A DNA stretch of 64,000 nucleotides from assembly GCF_034190915.1 (NCBI RefSeq), contig NW_026947506.1, positions 15,251,501-15,315,500 on the forward strand, in the 5' to 3' direction. Position 1 is the stretch's first letter. Each line of letters starts with the position of its first letter. Under the pieces are notes generated by a model. It did no database searches. It was not told the origin of the DNA and saw nothing but the letters and a program-made list of their open reading frames with translations. The DNA comes from Cavia porcellus (lineage: Eukaryota > Chordata > Mammalia > Rodentia > Caviidae). The position numbers and the translations under genes are program-made. Positions 11,777 through 23,600 of this stretch are shown in pieces.

Positions 11777-13333
11777 AATTATTGTGTAAATTTTAAAAAG
11801 AATTTAATTATAGCAATATTCTTCAAAAGAGTAAAGATGACAGAAAGCCAAATATTCCAACTCCATTAAACAAGCTTCAGACTTTATCCAAGGTCACTTT
11901 AAAAACCCTGAAATCTGAAGACTAACATAACCAGTGTGAAGGCCATAATAAATGCTGAAATGATGTCCCACATTTGTTCCATTTGGTCACTATCCGGTTT
12001 TTTTTTTTTTAATTTTATTTAAGGAGAAAAGAAAAAAAGCAGGGAAAGGGTACAAGTTATACAGATTTACAGAAAAAAAATGAACAGTAGGAAATCACTA
12101 GTTAATGGATTACATATTGTCATCTTAGAAATAATTGTTCAAGTCACAAAATTAAAGCTTGTAAAGTGGACATTCCATCAATTATACTGCAAACAGTTCT
12201 GTTCATTGATCCAATAAAACTCTGTGATATCATTTTCTATCTTATACACTTAAATATACATGCAGTTATATAGTTTGGAGCACTTTCTTTTCCTCTCTTT
12301 TGTACCATGACTATTACACATTTTGGGTTTCATTGCTCCCACGGTTCTTATTATTTTTTTGGAAGAGAGTAAAACCAAATGTGACATAACAGAACAGAAT
12401 TGGTCAAGTCAAAAGGGTGGACATAATAGATAATGTAAAAACATAATACAAGGTGATCAACAATGGTTACCATAATGCCTCCCACTATCTCTAATAGAAT
12501 TGCCTATATCATTAGTTATAATACAATTGAACAAAATAGTAAAGAATAAAACCGACAAAACCAAAACATTGGAGACATTGTAGGTCTTCAAAAGTAGATA
12601 AAAGTCAACAAGAATGGGCGTCATAATGAATCTCATTATCTTCACAGCTGATGCCTAAACTTTCGAACCTGATACTATCCAGCAAAACAGAATAGGGGAA
12701 CATCAGTTAAAAACCAGATGGTGAGAGTAATACAGGGCTTTAAATCAAGGTAATGAAAAGTCAAAGTGGGTTACTATAATATATCCTGCTATTTTTTCCC
12801 TTTAATTAAAAGGATAAAGATAAAAAAGTAAATAATGGAGTGGAGATGGAGATAAAAGAGGGCATAACAACGAAACAGCGCAGATCAAAACATAACCATT
12901 TAAGCAGAATAGTGTTTCACCACCAGATAATCCTAACCTAAAAGTAGTTACCATATTGTTTCTTTCTTTGAAATCCTTGAGTACAACTTCGTATACTGTA
13001 GCATTAAGTATATCAAAACAATGTAAGACCATTCAAGAGAATGACAGCGTTACAGAGTATTTAGAATTGACTAACAAAATGAACAATGGTTTCTGTATAA
13101 TCTCGTTGTCTTTAAAAGGTTTTTTCTTATACTATCATACATAATAAAATCCAATAAGATACAGCCTATTTAGACCATTGGAGACAGAAGGACAAAAGCT
13201 AGATGAGACTTCAAAACAAGATGATACTAAATCTGTATTACCTATTAAGATGTCATTTTCTCCAAAATAGCTGTTCCTATCATCCAATCTTCTCTGCCTC
13301 ATTTCTGTTAAGCTCTTTTTCTGTCCGTAGAGG

Positions 13334-14386
13334 TCAGTTTGTCTTCTTCATTTTGTTCTCTGCTCCATTTGTTGTGGCCTCTCTGCCATTATTTCTGGAT
13401 TCTTTGTATTTTTCTTTTTTTAGAATATCCTGCAATACTCTCTGTAGAGTTGAATTGGTGGTTGCAAATTCCCCCAGTTCCTCTTTATCCTGGAAGCACC
13501 TTGTTTTTTCATCAATTTCCAGGGACAGTTGTGCAGGATATCTCAATCTTGGCTGGAGATTATTATCTTTCAATGCTTGAATTATTTCCCCCCATGCTCT
13601 TCGTGATTTGATGGTTTGTGCAGAGAAATCTGCTGTAATTCTGATGGGTGTTCCCTTGTAAGTGGTCTGTTTCTTGTCTCTTACAGCTTTTAATATTCTG
13701 TTCTTGTATTGAATTTCTGGAATTTTTATTATTATATGCCTGGGTGTTGCTCTGTTTGGGTTGTAGGTAGCTGGCGTCCTGTATGCCTCATACATCTGAG
13801 TATCTTTACCTTTTGCTAAATTAGGAAAATTCTCCTGGATTATTTCTGTGAGTAGCTTTTGTAGTTCACTTGTTTGTGTCCCTACTTCTTCTTTTATGTT
13901 CTTAATCCTTAAGTTATGGATCCTCTTATCATCTTCTTGTCTTTGTATTATTGCTGTTTGTTTCTTTGTTATTTTTAAGAAGTTTTTCATTTCATTCTCC
14001 CATATTACAAGTCTGCCCTCCAGTTCAGATAGTCTGTCCTTAGTTTCTTTCAAGCTGTTATGCCAGTCTTCTATAGACTTCTTAGTATCTTGGTAGTCCC
14101 TTTGAACCTGCTTCACGTATTCTATGCTTTCTCTGTTTTCTCCATCAAACAATTCTCCCCTTTTTTTCTGTTCTTCCATTCCACCACCTGTTTTTTCTTG
14201 GGTGGTACTTAACATTTCTCTAACTATTCTGCATACTTCTAGCTTCAGGTCATTGATAACTTCATTCCTGAATTCGTCTATGAGGCTCTCTATATGGTGC
14301 CTTATGTGTATTGGTGTGGTGTCTGCTATTGCCTGTTTCTCAGAATTGGGGGCCAAGGAGCCTTTCTTGTTGCTGCCTCTTCCCAT
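13334..14386 (-). CDS. Intact L1-type ORF1 protein (350 aa)
   Basis: An uninterrupted L1 ORF1p, an RNA-binding trimer that coats retrotransposon RNA. Residues 1-40 are a basic, low-complexity N-terminus. About 45-155 is a heptad-rich coiled coil containing 'SIEDWHNSLKETKDRLSELE'. An RRM-like domain starts near 'NLRIKNIKEEV' (about 160). The C-terminal domain holds 'HIIIKIPEIQYKNRILKA', 'YKGTPIRITADFSAQTIK' and 'LQPRLRYPAQLSLEID', typical of mammalian L1 ORF1. The length matches full ORF1 and there are no stops or frameshifts, in contrast to the ORF1 at 421-1466, which suggests a recent insertion or recent selection on the source element. No ORF2 follows. Confidence 0.93.
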   Translation of the reverse strand: MGRGSNKKGSLAPNSEKQAIADTTPIHIRHHIESLIDEFRNEVINDLKLEVCRIVREMLSTTQEKTGGGMEEQKKRGELFDGENRESIEYVKQVQRDYQDTKKSIEDWHNSLKETKDRLSELEGRLVIWENEMKNFLKITKKQTAIIQRQEDDKRIHNLRIKNIKEEVGTQTSELQKLLTEIIQENFPNLAKGKDTQMYEAYRTPATYNPNRATPRHIIIKIPEIQYKNRILKAVRDKKQTTYKGTPIRITADFSAQTIKSRRAWGEIIQALKDNNLQPRLRYPAQLSLEIDEKTRCFQDKEELGEFATTNSTLQRVLQDILKKEKYKESRNNGREATTNGAENKMKKTN

Positions 14387-15094
14387 GCTGCCTCTTCTTC
14401 TCTGTTCCTTATATATGCAAGCTTATATAAGAGGCCCAGCTTCTCTCCCAGTCAGCCACAGCCTGATCGAATTGCGCCAGTTAGTTGTTCCCGCTCACCG
14501 CTGCGCACCAGGGAGTTACGGACCAGGCAGCCTACGCGTCTCCCCTCCCGGCCACCGTCAGGCTCTGGGATCTGGGTTGGGACAGTCTACCAGGTCCACC
14601 GGCAGTGTCACGCAGGCCAGGCACTTTTCACCAATCCCGCCCGAGAGGGGGATGTGTGACTGGAGTCGCCACCGCGCCCTGCTCCCGCAGGACTGCTCGG
14701 GCCCAGAAAGTCCTCTGCTGGAGTCAAACTGTGGTAGAGTGTCAGTTTCTCTCACTCACCTCACCACAAGTCAGTGCACACCTCCCTGCCGTTCGCAGAT
14801 TGCCATTCTCAGAGCTTCCGCGCGTCTCTCTCCTTGCCGAGCCGCTGTAGAGGCAGCCAGCCGCCGCGCGGCCGGAAACCCAAATCGCGGCTTACAATGG
14901 TGCGGTTCCAGCCTCCACACCGAGTCTTTTCTGTTCCTGTTTTAGCACCAGGACTGCATTCCAAGTTGGCTTCTCTCAGCCCAGTTCGTTCCTGAGTCAG
15001 CAGAGCATATCTCCACCGACTTATGTCTCCTTAGTCCCCACCATTCCTGGCTTCTGAGCCGAGTCTTTCAGAGAGCCTCCGGTAGTTGCTGTTA

Positions 15095-15119
15095 TCTGTC
15101 CGCCATGTTCTCCCGGAAG
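15095..15119 (-). promoter_or_regulatory. 5' end of the L1-type promoter with a YY1-like site
   Basis: The first bases on the minus strand contain AACATGGCGG, matching the YY1 core (ATGGCGG) that fixes the start site in human L1, and an ETS-like CTTCCGGGA. The motif match is seen; function is inferred from human L1. Confidence 0.5.
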
Positions 15120-15135
15120 TCCACTATCCAGTTTT

Positions 15136-17365
15136 GAGGCATGAATTCGTAATAACTTCAAATAGAAAGCTTTGCAGGCTAGTAGATTTTTCCTTGCGGG
15201 TTGAAATTCCTCACCCTTCCACATCAATACTTCTAGAAGGAAAATATGTGAAGCCATGTGATATTTTTATTTACAATTGGTTGGCTATAGGACATTTATA
15301 AAGCACACTTCTTACTGTGTCTGGTTGAGTCATGCTAGTGTGACCAAATCTAGTTCCTAGTATCTCCCTTTGAGGTTCCTTCTCTACTCTTTCTAGCGTC
15401 TGGTTCTCAGAAATTAGTTACCCTTTGTCTTTACTTGTGTTTAACATATTTCTGCTTTGAAACTAGTAAAATATAGACCACAATCTCTGAAACAATGAGA
15501 CAAAATAAAGCTAAACTTCTTAAGTTCTATATGTCAAGTATTTTCCTCTGTAGCAATAACAACAACAGCAATAACAACAGAAAGTACGTTAGGTATCTGT
15601 TCTAAATAAAGTTCCAAATGTATCGTTTTTGCATTCCTGTTTTCCTGTGTGACTCTTCGTAGATTTCCATCATGTGCACATATATAAATCTGACTCCTGT
15701 ATCTCTTTGTATTTCAAAAGTAGTTCTTCCGTTCATAATCTCTTCTACATATAGGCAAAACTAACAATTCAAACAGGTATCTGGCCATGAACTCATGCTT
15801 AAAATAAACACACTGCTATAGACCTCTGGACTTTTGCGTGCTGGTAGAGAACTCTTTATAAACTACTAATTTCACCTGTAGGTGTTGACTCAGCAGAACC
15901 CATGAAAAATATCCACAATAATGTGAAGATGTGTACGATGATACTTTCTGGGAAAATAACCTAATAACCATGTATGTGCTAACACAATGTAACATCATGA
16001 CAGTTCCATCTGCATGTACCCCAAAATTCACATATTATCTTGAAATTAACTTACCATCTCACTACTTCACCTGAAACACAAACACATATTTTTTAGGTAT
16101 CATTTAAATGTTGACAATGCCAGATACTTCCTCTCAAACCTTGACATTGTTTTTCAATATTACTGGACAGCTATGGGCCCCTGGCTTACCTTATCACACT
16201 TTATTTCAAGTTTTCATGTACTGAACTGACTCTGAGGTTAAATCTTGCCATCATTCTACAGATTCTAGTCATTTCCTTTGCTGAACTCTTGGACTCTCTC
16301 TTAAATATTCTTTTTCTTTCATGCATGCAACTTTTGTATATGGTTCAGGGGTTATAACACCTTTTAAAAAGTAGGGATTCATAAAGATAAATGTCATTTT
16401 ATTAAAATGGAAAATATCTCTGTCATTTTTATATATGTTTTGTAGGATGTCAAAATTGAATACCATTGAACATTTCTTATTTCATCAATACTATGTGATC
16501 GTTTCATTTCATGACGTCTATGATTGCATTATTTTCATTTTTGTAAAATTTAAATGCAACACTTTGCTTAGGTTTGAATCTTCCAAAAACTTCTAAATTT
16601 TAATTATTGATTCATATGTACTTAATATTTTCACTACCCTAACCAAAACTTAATGTATGTTTTACTGAAAGGACCATCTCCAAATGAAAAAAAGCACCAC
16701 TGTCGCTTCCAAGGGAAGCTATACAGTCATGCAAGACTGACTAATCAATGACACTTGCAAAAGAGTCGAGGCTCTGTAAGAGTCCCAAAACTAACCTCTG
16801 AGCAGCCTTACCTGACCTTAATACTATATGAGGTTAATTTTAATTAGCACAGGTGTTGCTTTACATAAACACCCAGCAAGAAAGTATCACCAAAAAGATA
16901 CATAAAACTTAATAGTAATCTAGGCTAAATATCAAAGAGGTACCAAATCTTATATATTAGCCCCTGTGATAGCCTCCAGCTAAGCTTACAGTTTGTCACT
17001 ACTGTGGTTTAATGATGTTAAAAAAGCTACAGTAACAACTATAATGAGTTCAACAAAAATCTTTCAATTTCTTAGCTCAAATTATCTTTCAATAATAGAA
17101 TCCTCAGTACTCTTACAATTAAAAATCTTATGTGCTCATAAGTAAATTTGTCTTTAAATAAGTAATTTACCTCAGATTAAAAGTTCTTTTAAAATAAAAA
17201 TTTTGATAACCTCCTAATTGCCAAAAAGGGAGAAACTATGTCTGTTGCTAAATTAGAAAGATATCACTTTTATTCCAATCAGTCTAAAAGAAGGACATAC
17301 AGCATACGGGCACAAAAATCTAAACTAAGACTGCTTTGGTTTACATCTGAGCTCCACTCTGTGGT
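15136..17365. other. Intergenic, nothing recognised
   Basis: AT-rich, with a short CAA/ACA-rich stretch near 15,555-15,580. No convincing gene or repeat family was recognised. Confidence 0.45.
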
Positions 17366-17367
17366 AA

Positions 17368-17396
17368 GTGTATGATACTCAACAAGTATCATACAC
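17368..17396. repeat. Perfect 12-bp inverted repeat, 5-base loop
   Basis: Arms GTGTATGATACT and AGTATCATACAC around CAACA. Confidence 0.9.
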
Positions 17397-17402
17397 ATAT
17401 CA

Positions 17403-17426
17403 AGGGACCACCCAATAGTGGTCCCT
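17403..17426. repeat. Perfect 9-bp inverted repeat, 6-base loop
   Basis: Arms AGGGACCAC and GTGGTCCCT around CCAATA. The right arm coincides with the start of the MER2-like element. Confidence 0.9.
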
Positions 17427-17730
17427 CGATGTCCAAGGATAATTGTTGCCAAGACTCTTGCAGACACTAAAATCTGCAGATGCTAAATGCCCTTATAGAA
17501 AATTGTGTAGTGTTTATACAGAGCCTATAAAGATTTTCCTGTAAAAATTAAGTCATTTCTAGATTATTTATCATACCTAAGACAATGTAAATGCTATGCA
17601 AAAGTTGTTAAATTATATTGTTTAAAAATAACAAAAAGTTTGTATATATTCACTATCAAAAAATTGCTTTTCGGATATTTTCAATCTGTGGAAATTTGAG
17701 ATGTGGAACTTGAAAATATATAGCTTTAAA
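17418..17730 (+). mobile_element. MER2/Tigger-derived MITE remnant
   Basis: Begins GTGGTCCCTCGATGTCC, close to the Tigger2/MER2 end. Then come 'actaaaatctgcagatgct', 'cccttatagaaaattgtgtagt', 'gacaatgtaaatgctatgcaaa' and near the right end 'aatctgtggaaatttgagatgtggaac'. These follow the known order of MER2 landmarks (recalled, not searched). About 310 bp, near the usual MER2 length. Non-coding. Confidence 0.7.
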
Positions 17731-18084
17731 AATTTGAATGTTGATACAAAAATATTCTCTGATGGGCAGTCCTGCTAAATTCTAGACCTCACAGTGATAT
17801 CCCCTGACTGTTTCCCTACCAGTGCCCTCTCAGTGAAGAATCTGCTGGAGAGACTGATGACCAAATACCCCATGACTCCAGGCAAGGGTTGTCACTGCAG
17901 TGGATAATTGATGCAAAAAAATGAAGGAACAAAGACCACATACCTCTGTGAAATGAAACAAAATAATTAAACTAACGGCCAATTGATATATTTGCCTATA
18001 TTTTTCTTATTATCTTCCTGCTGTTCTTGAGCTGAAGTCTTTGTACTCTTGATTACTATATATCTGTATTCATCTCCAATGATC

Positions 18085-19425
18085 AGTTTTGAATTGGGTC
18101 TTTGAATTTGGAGGTCCTCATGTTTTTCCATTTTTCTACATTCTAGATAGAGGTTCTTTGTCAAAGGGACAACTGGCAAATTTTTTTTCCCAACCCACGA
18201 GTTTTCTTTTCACTCTGTTGGTGATTCCTTTAGAACTTTTTAATAAGATGAGATCCCAGTTGTTGATTCTTTGAAATAATTTATGTCAGTTTGAGTTTTA
18301 TTCATGAACTCTCTGCCTGCACCTGTGTCCTGAAGATTTCAACCTACCTTGTCTTCCAATAGATTCAGTGTTTCTGTTTTAACATTCATACCTTTGATCC
18401 ATTTTTACTTTAGTTTAGTGCGCAGGCATGAGTCTACTTTAAGTCTTTGGAATGTGGAAATCCAATTTTTCTAGCATCACTTGTTAAAGACACTATCTTC
18501 CTGTGAACATTTTTGCCCCTTTTTCAAAAATAAGGTGGCTGAGTATCTTTGTAGTCGTGTCTGTAACTTCTATTCTGTTCCATTGATCCTCAGATTTATT
18601 TATTTGCCAGTGCCATGTGGATTTTACTATAGCACTTTTATAGTACAATGTCAAGTCAGAAATTGTGATGCCTCCTTCCTTGCCTTTGTTGCCCCAGATT
18701 GCCGTTGCTTTTCTAAGTCTCTTCTGGTTCCACATGAATTTTAGGAATTTGTTCTGTAGATCTGTGAGGTATGCTAAGGGTATTTTGATCAGGATTTCAT
18801 TAAATTTGTGGATCAGTTTTGGGGGTGTGGTCACTTTCACTATGTTGGTTCTTCATATCAATGAGCAAGAGGTATCTCCATTTTCTGAATTCCTCTTTGA
18901 TTTCCTTTAAAGTACTGTAATTTTCTATATATAAATATTTTACTTCATTAGGTTGATTCCTAAGTATTTCATTTTTTGTATGTTATTGTGAAGTGCGTAC
19001 TTTCCCTAATTTCTGTCTCAAATGAATTTGTTGTTTGTGTACAGGAACGCTATTGGCTTTTGAGTATGAATTTTGTACTCAGCCAACCTCCTGAATTTGC
19101 TTCCCAAGTCTACAAGTCTGTTGGTGGAATTTTGCAGGTCATTTATTTAGAGAATCACATCATTTGCAAATAATGATAATTTAACTTCTCTTTCCTATTC
19201 TTATTCCTTTTATATCTCTCTGTATTGTCTAATTCCCCTAGTAATGTTTCCAGAACTATATTGAATAGGAGGGGATAGTGGGCATTCTTGTTCCTAATTT
19301 TAGAATAGAAGCTTTCAGCATTTGTCTGTTTAGTATTTTGACTGTTGGTCTGTCATAAATGGCTTTTACCTGATAGAGGTAAAGACAAGAAATTTCAGAT
19401 GTGCAACTTCCAATTTATCTATGAC
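18085..19425 (-). mobile_element. L1 ORF2 C-terminal fragment
   Basis: Minus-strand L1 ORF2. A 115-codon open stretch at 18,493-18,840 reads 'LKFMWNQKRLRKA' and 'GGITISDLTLYYKSAIVKS', the same C-terminal region as 3,799-4,338 of the first L1. Reverse transcriptase-proximal sequence continues to about 19,400. Broken by frameshifts and stops. Confidence 0.88.
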
Positions 19426-19429
19426 TTGT

Positions 19430-20228
19430 GACCTTGTTCTGTGTGGGTTGGAAGCCAGAGATTGCCTTTTAATCTTTCATATTGACATTTTGCTAGTTTC
19501 CTCTGGATAAGCCAATTGTGAGGTCCCAGGTGCTTCTCAAATTGGGAACCCATCCACAGTGTAGGATAATGGGTCAGGTACCAGAGTTTCTCCTAACCTA
19601 GGTTATTGGGAAGGCAGTGAGGTATGAAGTTGGTCTCTCCACAAGTATGGCTTATCTAAGTTGTGGCTGGCTTGTTTTCCTGGCCTACATTGGCTACACT
19701 CAGGAGGGTCTCGATGGCAGCTGGCATATACCTAGGGTAGGGCTAGCTGTTTCTCCTCCTGGTCTGCAGAGGCTACCTGCTAGAGGCTCTTAATGGTGGC
19801 CTGCATGCATGTCTCAGTGGGGCTTGCAGCTTCTTCTACAGGCCCATTATGGTCCTCAATCAGTTTCCACACTTTACCTGCTGCCTCATATTGTTGCTGT
19901 TGCTTCACCTTATTCTGCACCCCTATCCCTGCCTGTCCATTGGGTGCAACCTAGTTGGGGTTCTACTGAGTCTCTGATTTTTCTGCTGGCCTCTAGTCAC
20001 TGAGTTCCAGCAATGGAGGGAGGGGGCACTTGACTCAGATCTCTTCCTCACCAGTTACAGCAGCTCCTGTTCAATAGTGCAGAGAGCAGCTCATCTGGGC
20101 TCTTTCTCACCATTCAGAGCAGCTCCTATTCAATGACAGGTAGAGAAGCCCCTCTCAGTTCCCTTTCTCACGAGTCACAGTGGTGGGGGAGAGGAGCCCA
20201 TCTTGGATTTCTTTCTCACCAACCACTT
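19430..20228. other. Unclassified block between two L1 fragments
   Basis: About 800 bp, richer in G and C than its flanks, lying exactly between minus-strand ORF2 and ORF1 pieces of an L1, where ORF1/ORF2 sequence should be. It does not match the ORFs or 5' UTRs of the other L1s here. It could be an LTR-type or other insertion. Confidence 0.4.
20040..20228. repeat. Degenerate ~60-bp minisatellite
   Basis: Three to four units starting with ctctTCCTCACCAG-, CTTTCTCACCATTCAG-, CTTTCTCACGAGTCAC- and CTTTCTCACCAACCAC-, at spacings near 60 bp. The first two also share 'AGCAGCTCCTrTTCAAT'. Confidence 0.65.
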
Positions 20229-20600
20229 CACTGTTATTTTTTTGGAAAGATCTTTCCTTTCATGAACATTAGCTTTCATACTGGCTTCTAGATTTGAGGG
20301 TCTATTTTCAGCTTCATTCGAACTATTTTGTCAGCTTTTGATGGAATTTTTAATTTCCTGAATACCTCTATAAATCTGTTGCATGCATTCTAATTCTTTT
20401 CTATATTGTTCATTCAAATTTTTATCATTTTCTTATGCTCTACTTTTATCTACACATGCATCAGATATACTCAATATTTTTCATAATAGTTTTTATTTTT
20501 ACCTTACTCAAAGCTTATTATATCATTCATCATATAATTAATTTTTGTCTTCTTCTTTACCAAGAGAATCAATAAGAGTCATGTGGGTGAATATTTATAA
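20229..20600 (-). mobile_element. L1 ORF1 N-terminal fragment
   Basis: The minus strand matches the coiled-coil part of L1 ORF1 at 560-880 of the first L1, for example 'gaaaggaaagatctttccaaaaa' against 'gaaaggaaagatcttttaaaaa'. Frameshifted. Confidence 0.75.
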
Positions 20601-23600
20601 TCTTTAAATTCTGAAAATCTGATTTATCTGTGAAGTGTGGGCTGTGTTTTGTGGACAGTGCTTTTAGCTTTCCTGTCATTTCAGCACTTTTTACTTTTGT
20701 GCACTGTCCAAGCATCTGTAAGTGTGGTAACATTTGGATAGCCAAAACATCAGAGAATCCTTCAAAAATTATTTTTCACAGGTCATCTTATGTTGGTTTG
20801 ACACACATTTCTTATAAATAGCTGAAGCACAAGAGAAAGCCAAATATCTGAGTCTAAAAGAAAATGGTTATCACCATCAACAATCCTTTTTATATCTTAG
20901 ACCTATACATTTGAAAGGCATGAATATATTTAATAAACCATGAGATTGGCAATAATGAATGCCATAACTATATGAAGATTTTTGTTTCTTAATTTAGTTT
21001 TGTACCAAGAGCATCTTTAAATCAGAAAATGTATTGTCTTATTCTTAGAAAACAACTTGACAATAACCAATGTAAACAAATTACAATATATTTACCAATG
21101 TTTCTTGAGGTGTCTCTTACAAGATTATGGAGATTATTGGGGTATTCGTAGTGGAAAAGGATTGGAGAAATATTTCCAGATGGCTCTTTCTTTATTCACC
21201 AAGGAGAGTCCTAACAGTTTTCTCAAGTGTAGAGTTCCTATTTATCTTAACAAAGTCTTAATGATCTATGAGTACCAGATCTTAACACCTAATAAAAATG
21301 AAACACTAGAATTATTGTACACAGACAAGATATATCATACTTATAAAAGTAATTTTAACATCATTTTGACTGGCCAATAACTGGCCAATTAAACATCTTT
21401 AATTTTGAGGACATCTGTAAACCAGTTTCATTTACAGATAAATGTTTTAAAAATCTAAAAAGACAAAAACAAAAAAAATTTTTTTGAGCTCAAATAATAT
21501 CTTTTTAAAGGAATCTTGGTAAAACTTGATGTCCTCCTTGTTTCGGAGTGAAATTGAGGGTGAAAAGGGGGCTGTAACAGATAAAAGACCTGAAATGGGA
21601 TACAGAAGAATTTAAGAGATTGTATGAGGTATGCAAAGTAGGAATATTAGAGAAGGTAAATAACTCTTGAAGGTAGGGATTTTTTGTTTAGCTTTTGGCA
21701 GTAGTTGTCTAACTATGCAAATAGAGGGATCAAAAGTCCCATTCTTTGGTCACCTAGTGTCACTGACATATTAGATGCTCAGGTTTCAATTCATTTTGGA
21801 GGCGGGATAAGGGAGAAAAAATGGAAGAATTTCCCATCTAGAGCAGAGAAAGGTAATTACCACACCTGGTGCAGCAAAACAATAGTGGCAAGAGGGCCTA
21901 TACTGAACATGTTCAGTTAAAGTCAAGGCTGTTAGGAACATGGGTGAAGGGGCAAGTGGGTAATCACTTCAACTGACTAATCACCAAGGGTGCCAGTTTC
22001 CTTGGGAAGCATCCACCCATAATTAATGCTAGGTTCACAGGCAGAGAGGAGTGAGTCTATGTTCCAAGTGGTGAGAAAAGGAGAGCAAAACTAGAGAATA
22101 GCTGACAGGTGTGGTTAAACGCCGTGGTTGTGGCTGCAGCAGTGAACAAAAGTGTATGGGAGGGTCATAAGGTACAAAGTATTAGAAGCTAGGAAAATGG
22201 AGTGAGTTTAAACAATCTGAAGCAATCAGCACGGCAGGACTGGGGAGATACCTGGAACACTGGGAAAGGTCTAAAATCACTGTTACTGAGTAGCCTCAGT
22301 GGAAAAGGCTCACAATAAGAAATTCCTTCTCAAAAAGAACTTCCTGTTACCATCCAAGTCACAGCACCATATGTTAGGTTAATGGCAGAGGCAGCACCTA
22401 GAGACAGAGGCAGTACGAAAGATGAAATTTTGTTCAGCCTACCTACAGGCACAATAACATCAAAGTGACAGCAGCAATTATCTGGAGGCAATCAGCCCAG
22501 GTGTATGTACATAGAACAGATGCCAGGAAGATGTCAAGTCTGGTCCTAAAATAGCTTTACTCTTCTTACTCCTTGTTTGCCAAGCCATTGTTAATACTGG
22601 GGAGTTTACTATATATAGTGGGCAGCCCAAGCATCTCAGGCCAGTCCTGACAGAAATGACTGACAGAAAAATTACTGTAAAACCCTTCTTACCAAATTTA
22701 AAGATTATCAGACATTTAAACAAAAGGGCTCCAAATGTGAGTTATATAAAGCCTATTGTCAAGTATAATCCTGTCTTTCTGGAATCTGGAGCCTGGACTG
22801 TCTCCTGATTAGGTAAAGCAAATATATTACCAGTCACTTAGTTTAAAATGTTCAAGTTTGTGTGTTCACTGTCAAATCAAAGGAGGTCATATTGGAGGAG
22901 GGAGGGATTCATCTAAAGCTAGCTGTAAAGAGATAGAGCAGTCAATTTGCCCAAACCACAATCTCATTATATGGCAGTGTGTCTATGTTATAGTGAGAAA
23001 CACAAAGTGATAATGTAGTGGAGATATGAAATTATTCATCATTATATATCCTAACACTTGCTTTATTTTTATCCATCTGTACATTACTCAGATCATTCAC
23101 ATTTTCTAGTGGGAAGAAAACTTATCTCTGGAACTCTGAAGCCAGCATTTACACACTTTGTCACTTGCTTGGCGCTGAGAAGAGGTAAATGATTATGTGT
23201 TCAGAAGGAAGAAGTTAGCAGCCCTCATCACTAAAGGAAAAGAAAAAGCTGTCTTTTAAACCTGTCATTTTACTGTCAATTGTATATGCAAGGAGTTTTG
23301 AGATATTCTCTCAGATATGCCATGAGTAACAACAGTTCACTTCTATTCCAGATGAAAACAGAATGACTCAATAAGGGTACAAAGACCTGAGGAAAACAAA
23401 ATAAGTATAGGAGTGAGCTAAACTGCACAAAAATAGACTAACAAACGGGTGCATTGAATTGACTCCACCAGTTTCCTCTCCAAGTTACTACTCCTCTATT
23501 TTTCAATAGAGTACTTGTATCTTTTGATGACTTTATAAAGATACCTTAATAATCAAAGCATATATTGCATTGTATTCACTTTCTGCTAAGATGCACAATA

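Larger units (their letters stand above)
12001..15119 (-). mobile_element. Half-L1-like retrotransposon: intact ORF1, no ORF2
   Basis: Complete-ended L1-type element. On the minus strand it starts with CTTCCGGGAGAACATGGCGG at 15,119, has a GC-rich 5' UTR of about 730 bp, an intact ORF1 (14,386-13,334), then a 3' UTR that aligns with those at 5.35-6.5 kb and 42.4-42.9 kb, and ends in a poly-A tract at about 12,001-12,012. Near-matching flanks 'tcactatccggttt' (11,987-12,000) and 'tccactatccagtttt' (15,120-15,135) are target-site duplications. ORF2 is absent: the 3' UTR match begins about 60 bp after the ORF1 stop. This is the architecture of HAL1 ('half-L1') elements, which would use L1 proteins in trans. 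The alternative is an ORF2 deletion after insertion. Confidence 0.88.

Noticed and set aside
14124..14945. Plus-strand open frames of up to 273 codons
   Set aside because: They lie antisense to L1-type ORF1 and its G/C-rich 5' UTR; no domain recognised.
21057..21380. 107-codon plus-strand open frame
   Set aside because: No recognisable domain, no splice or promoter context, AT-rich composition.
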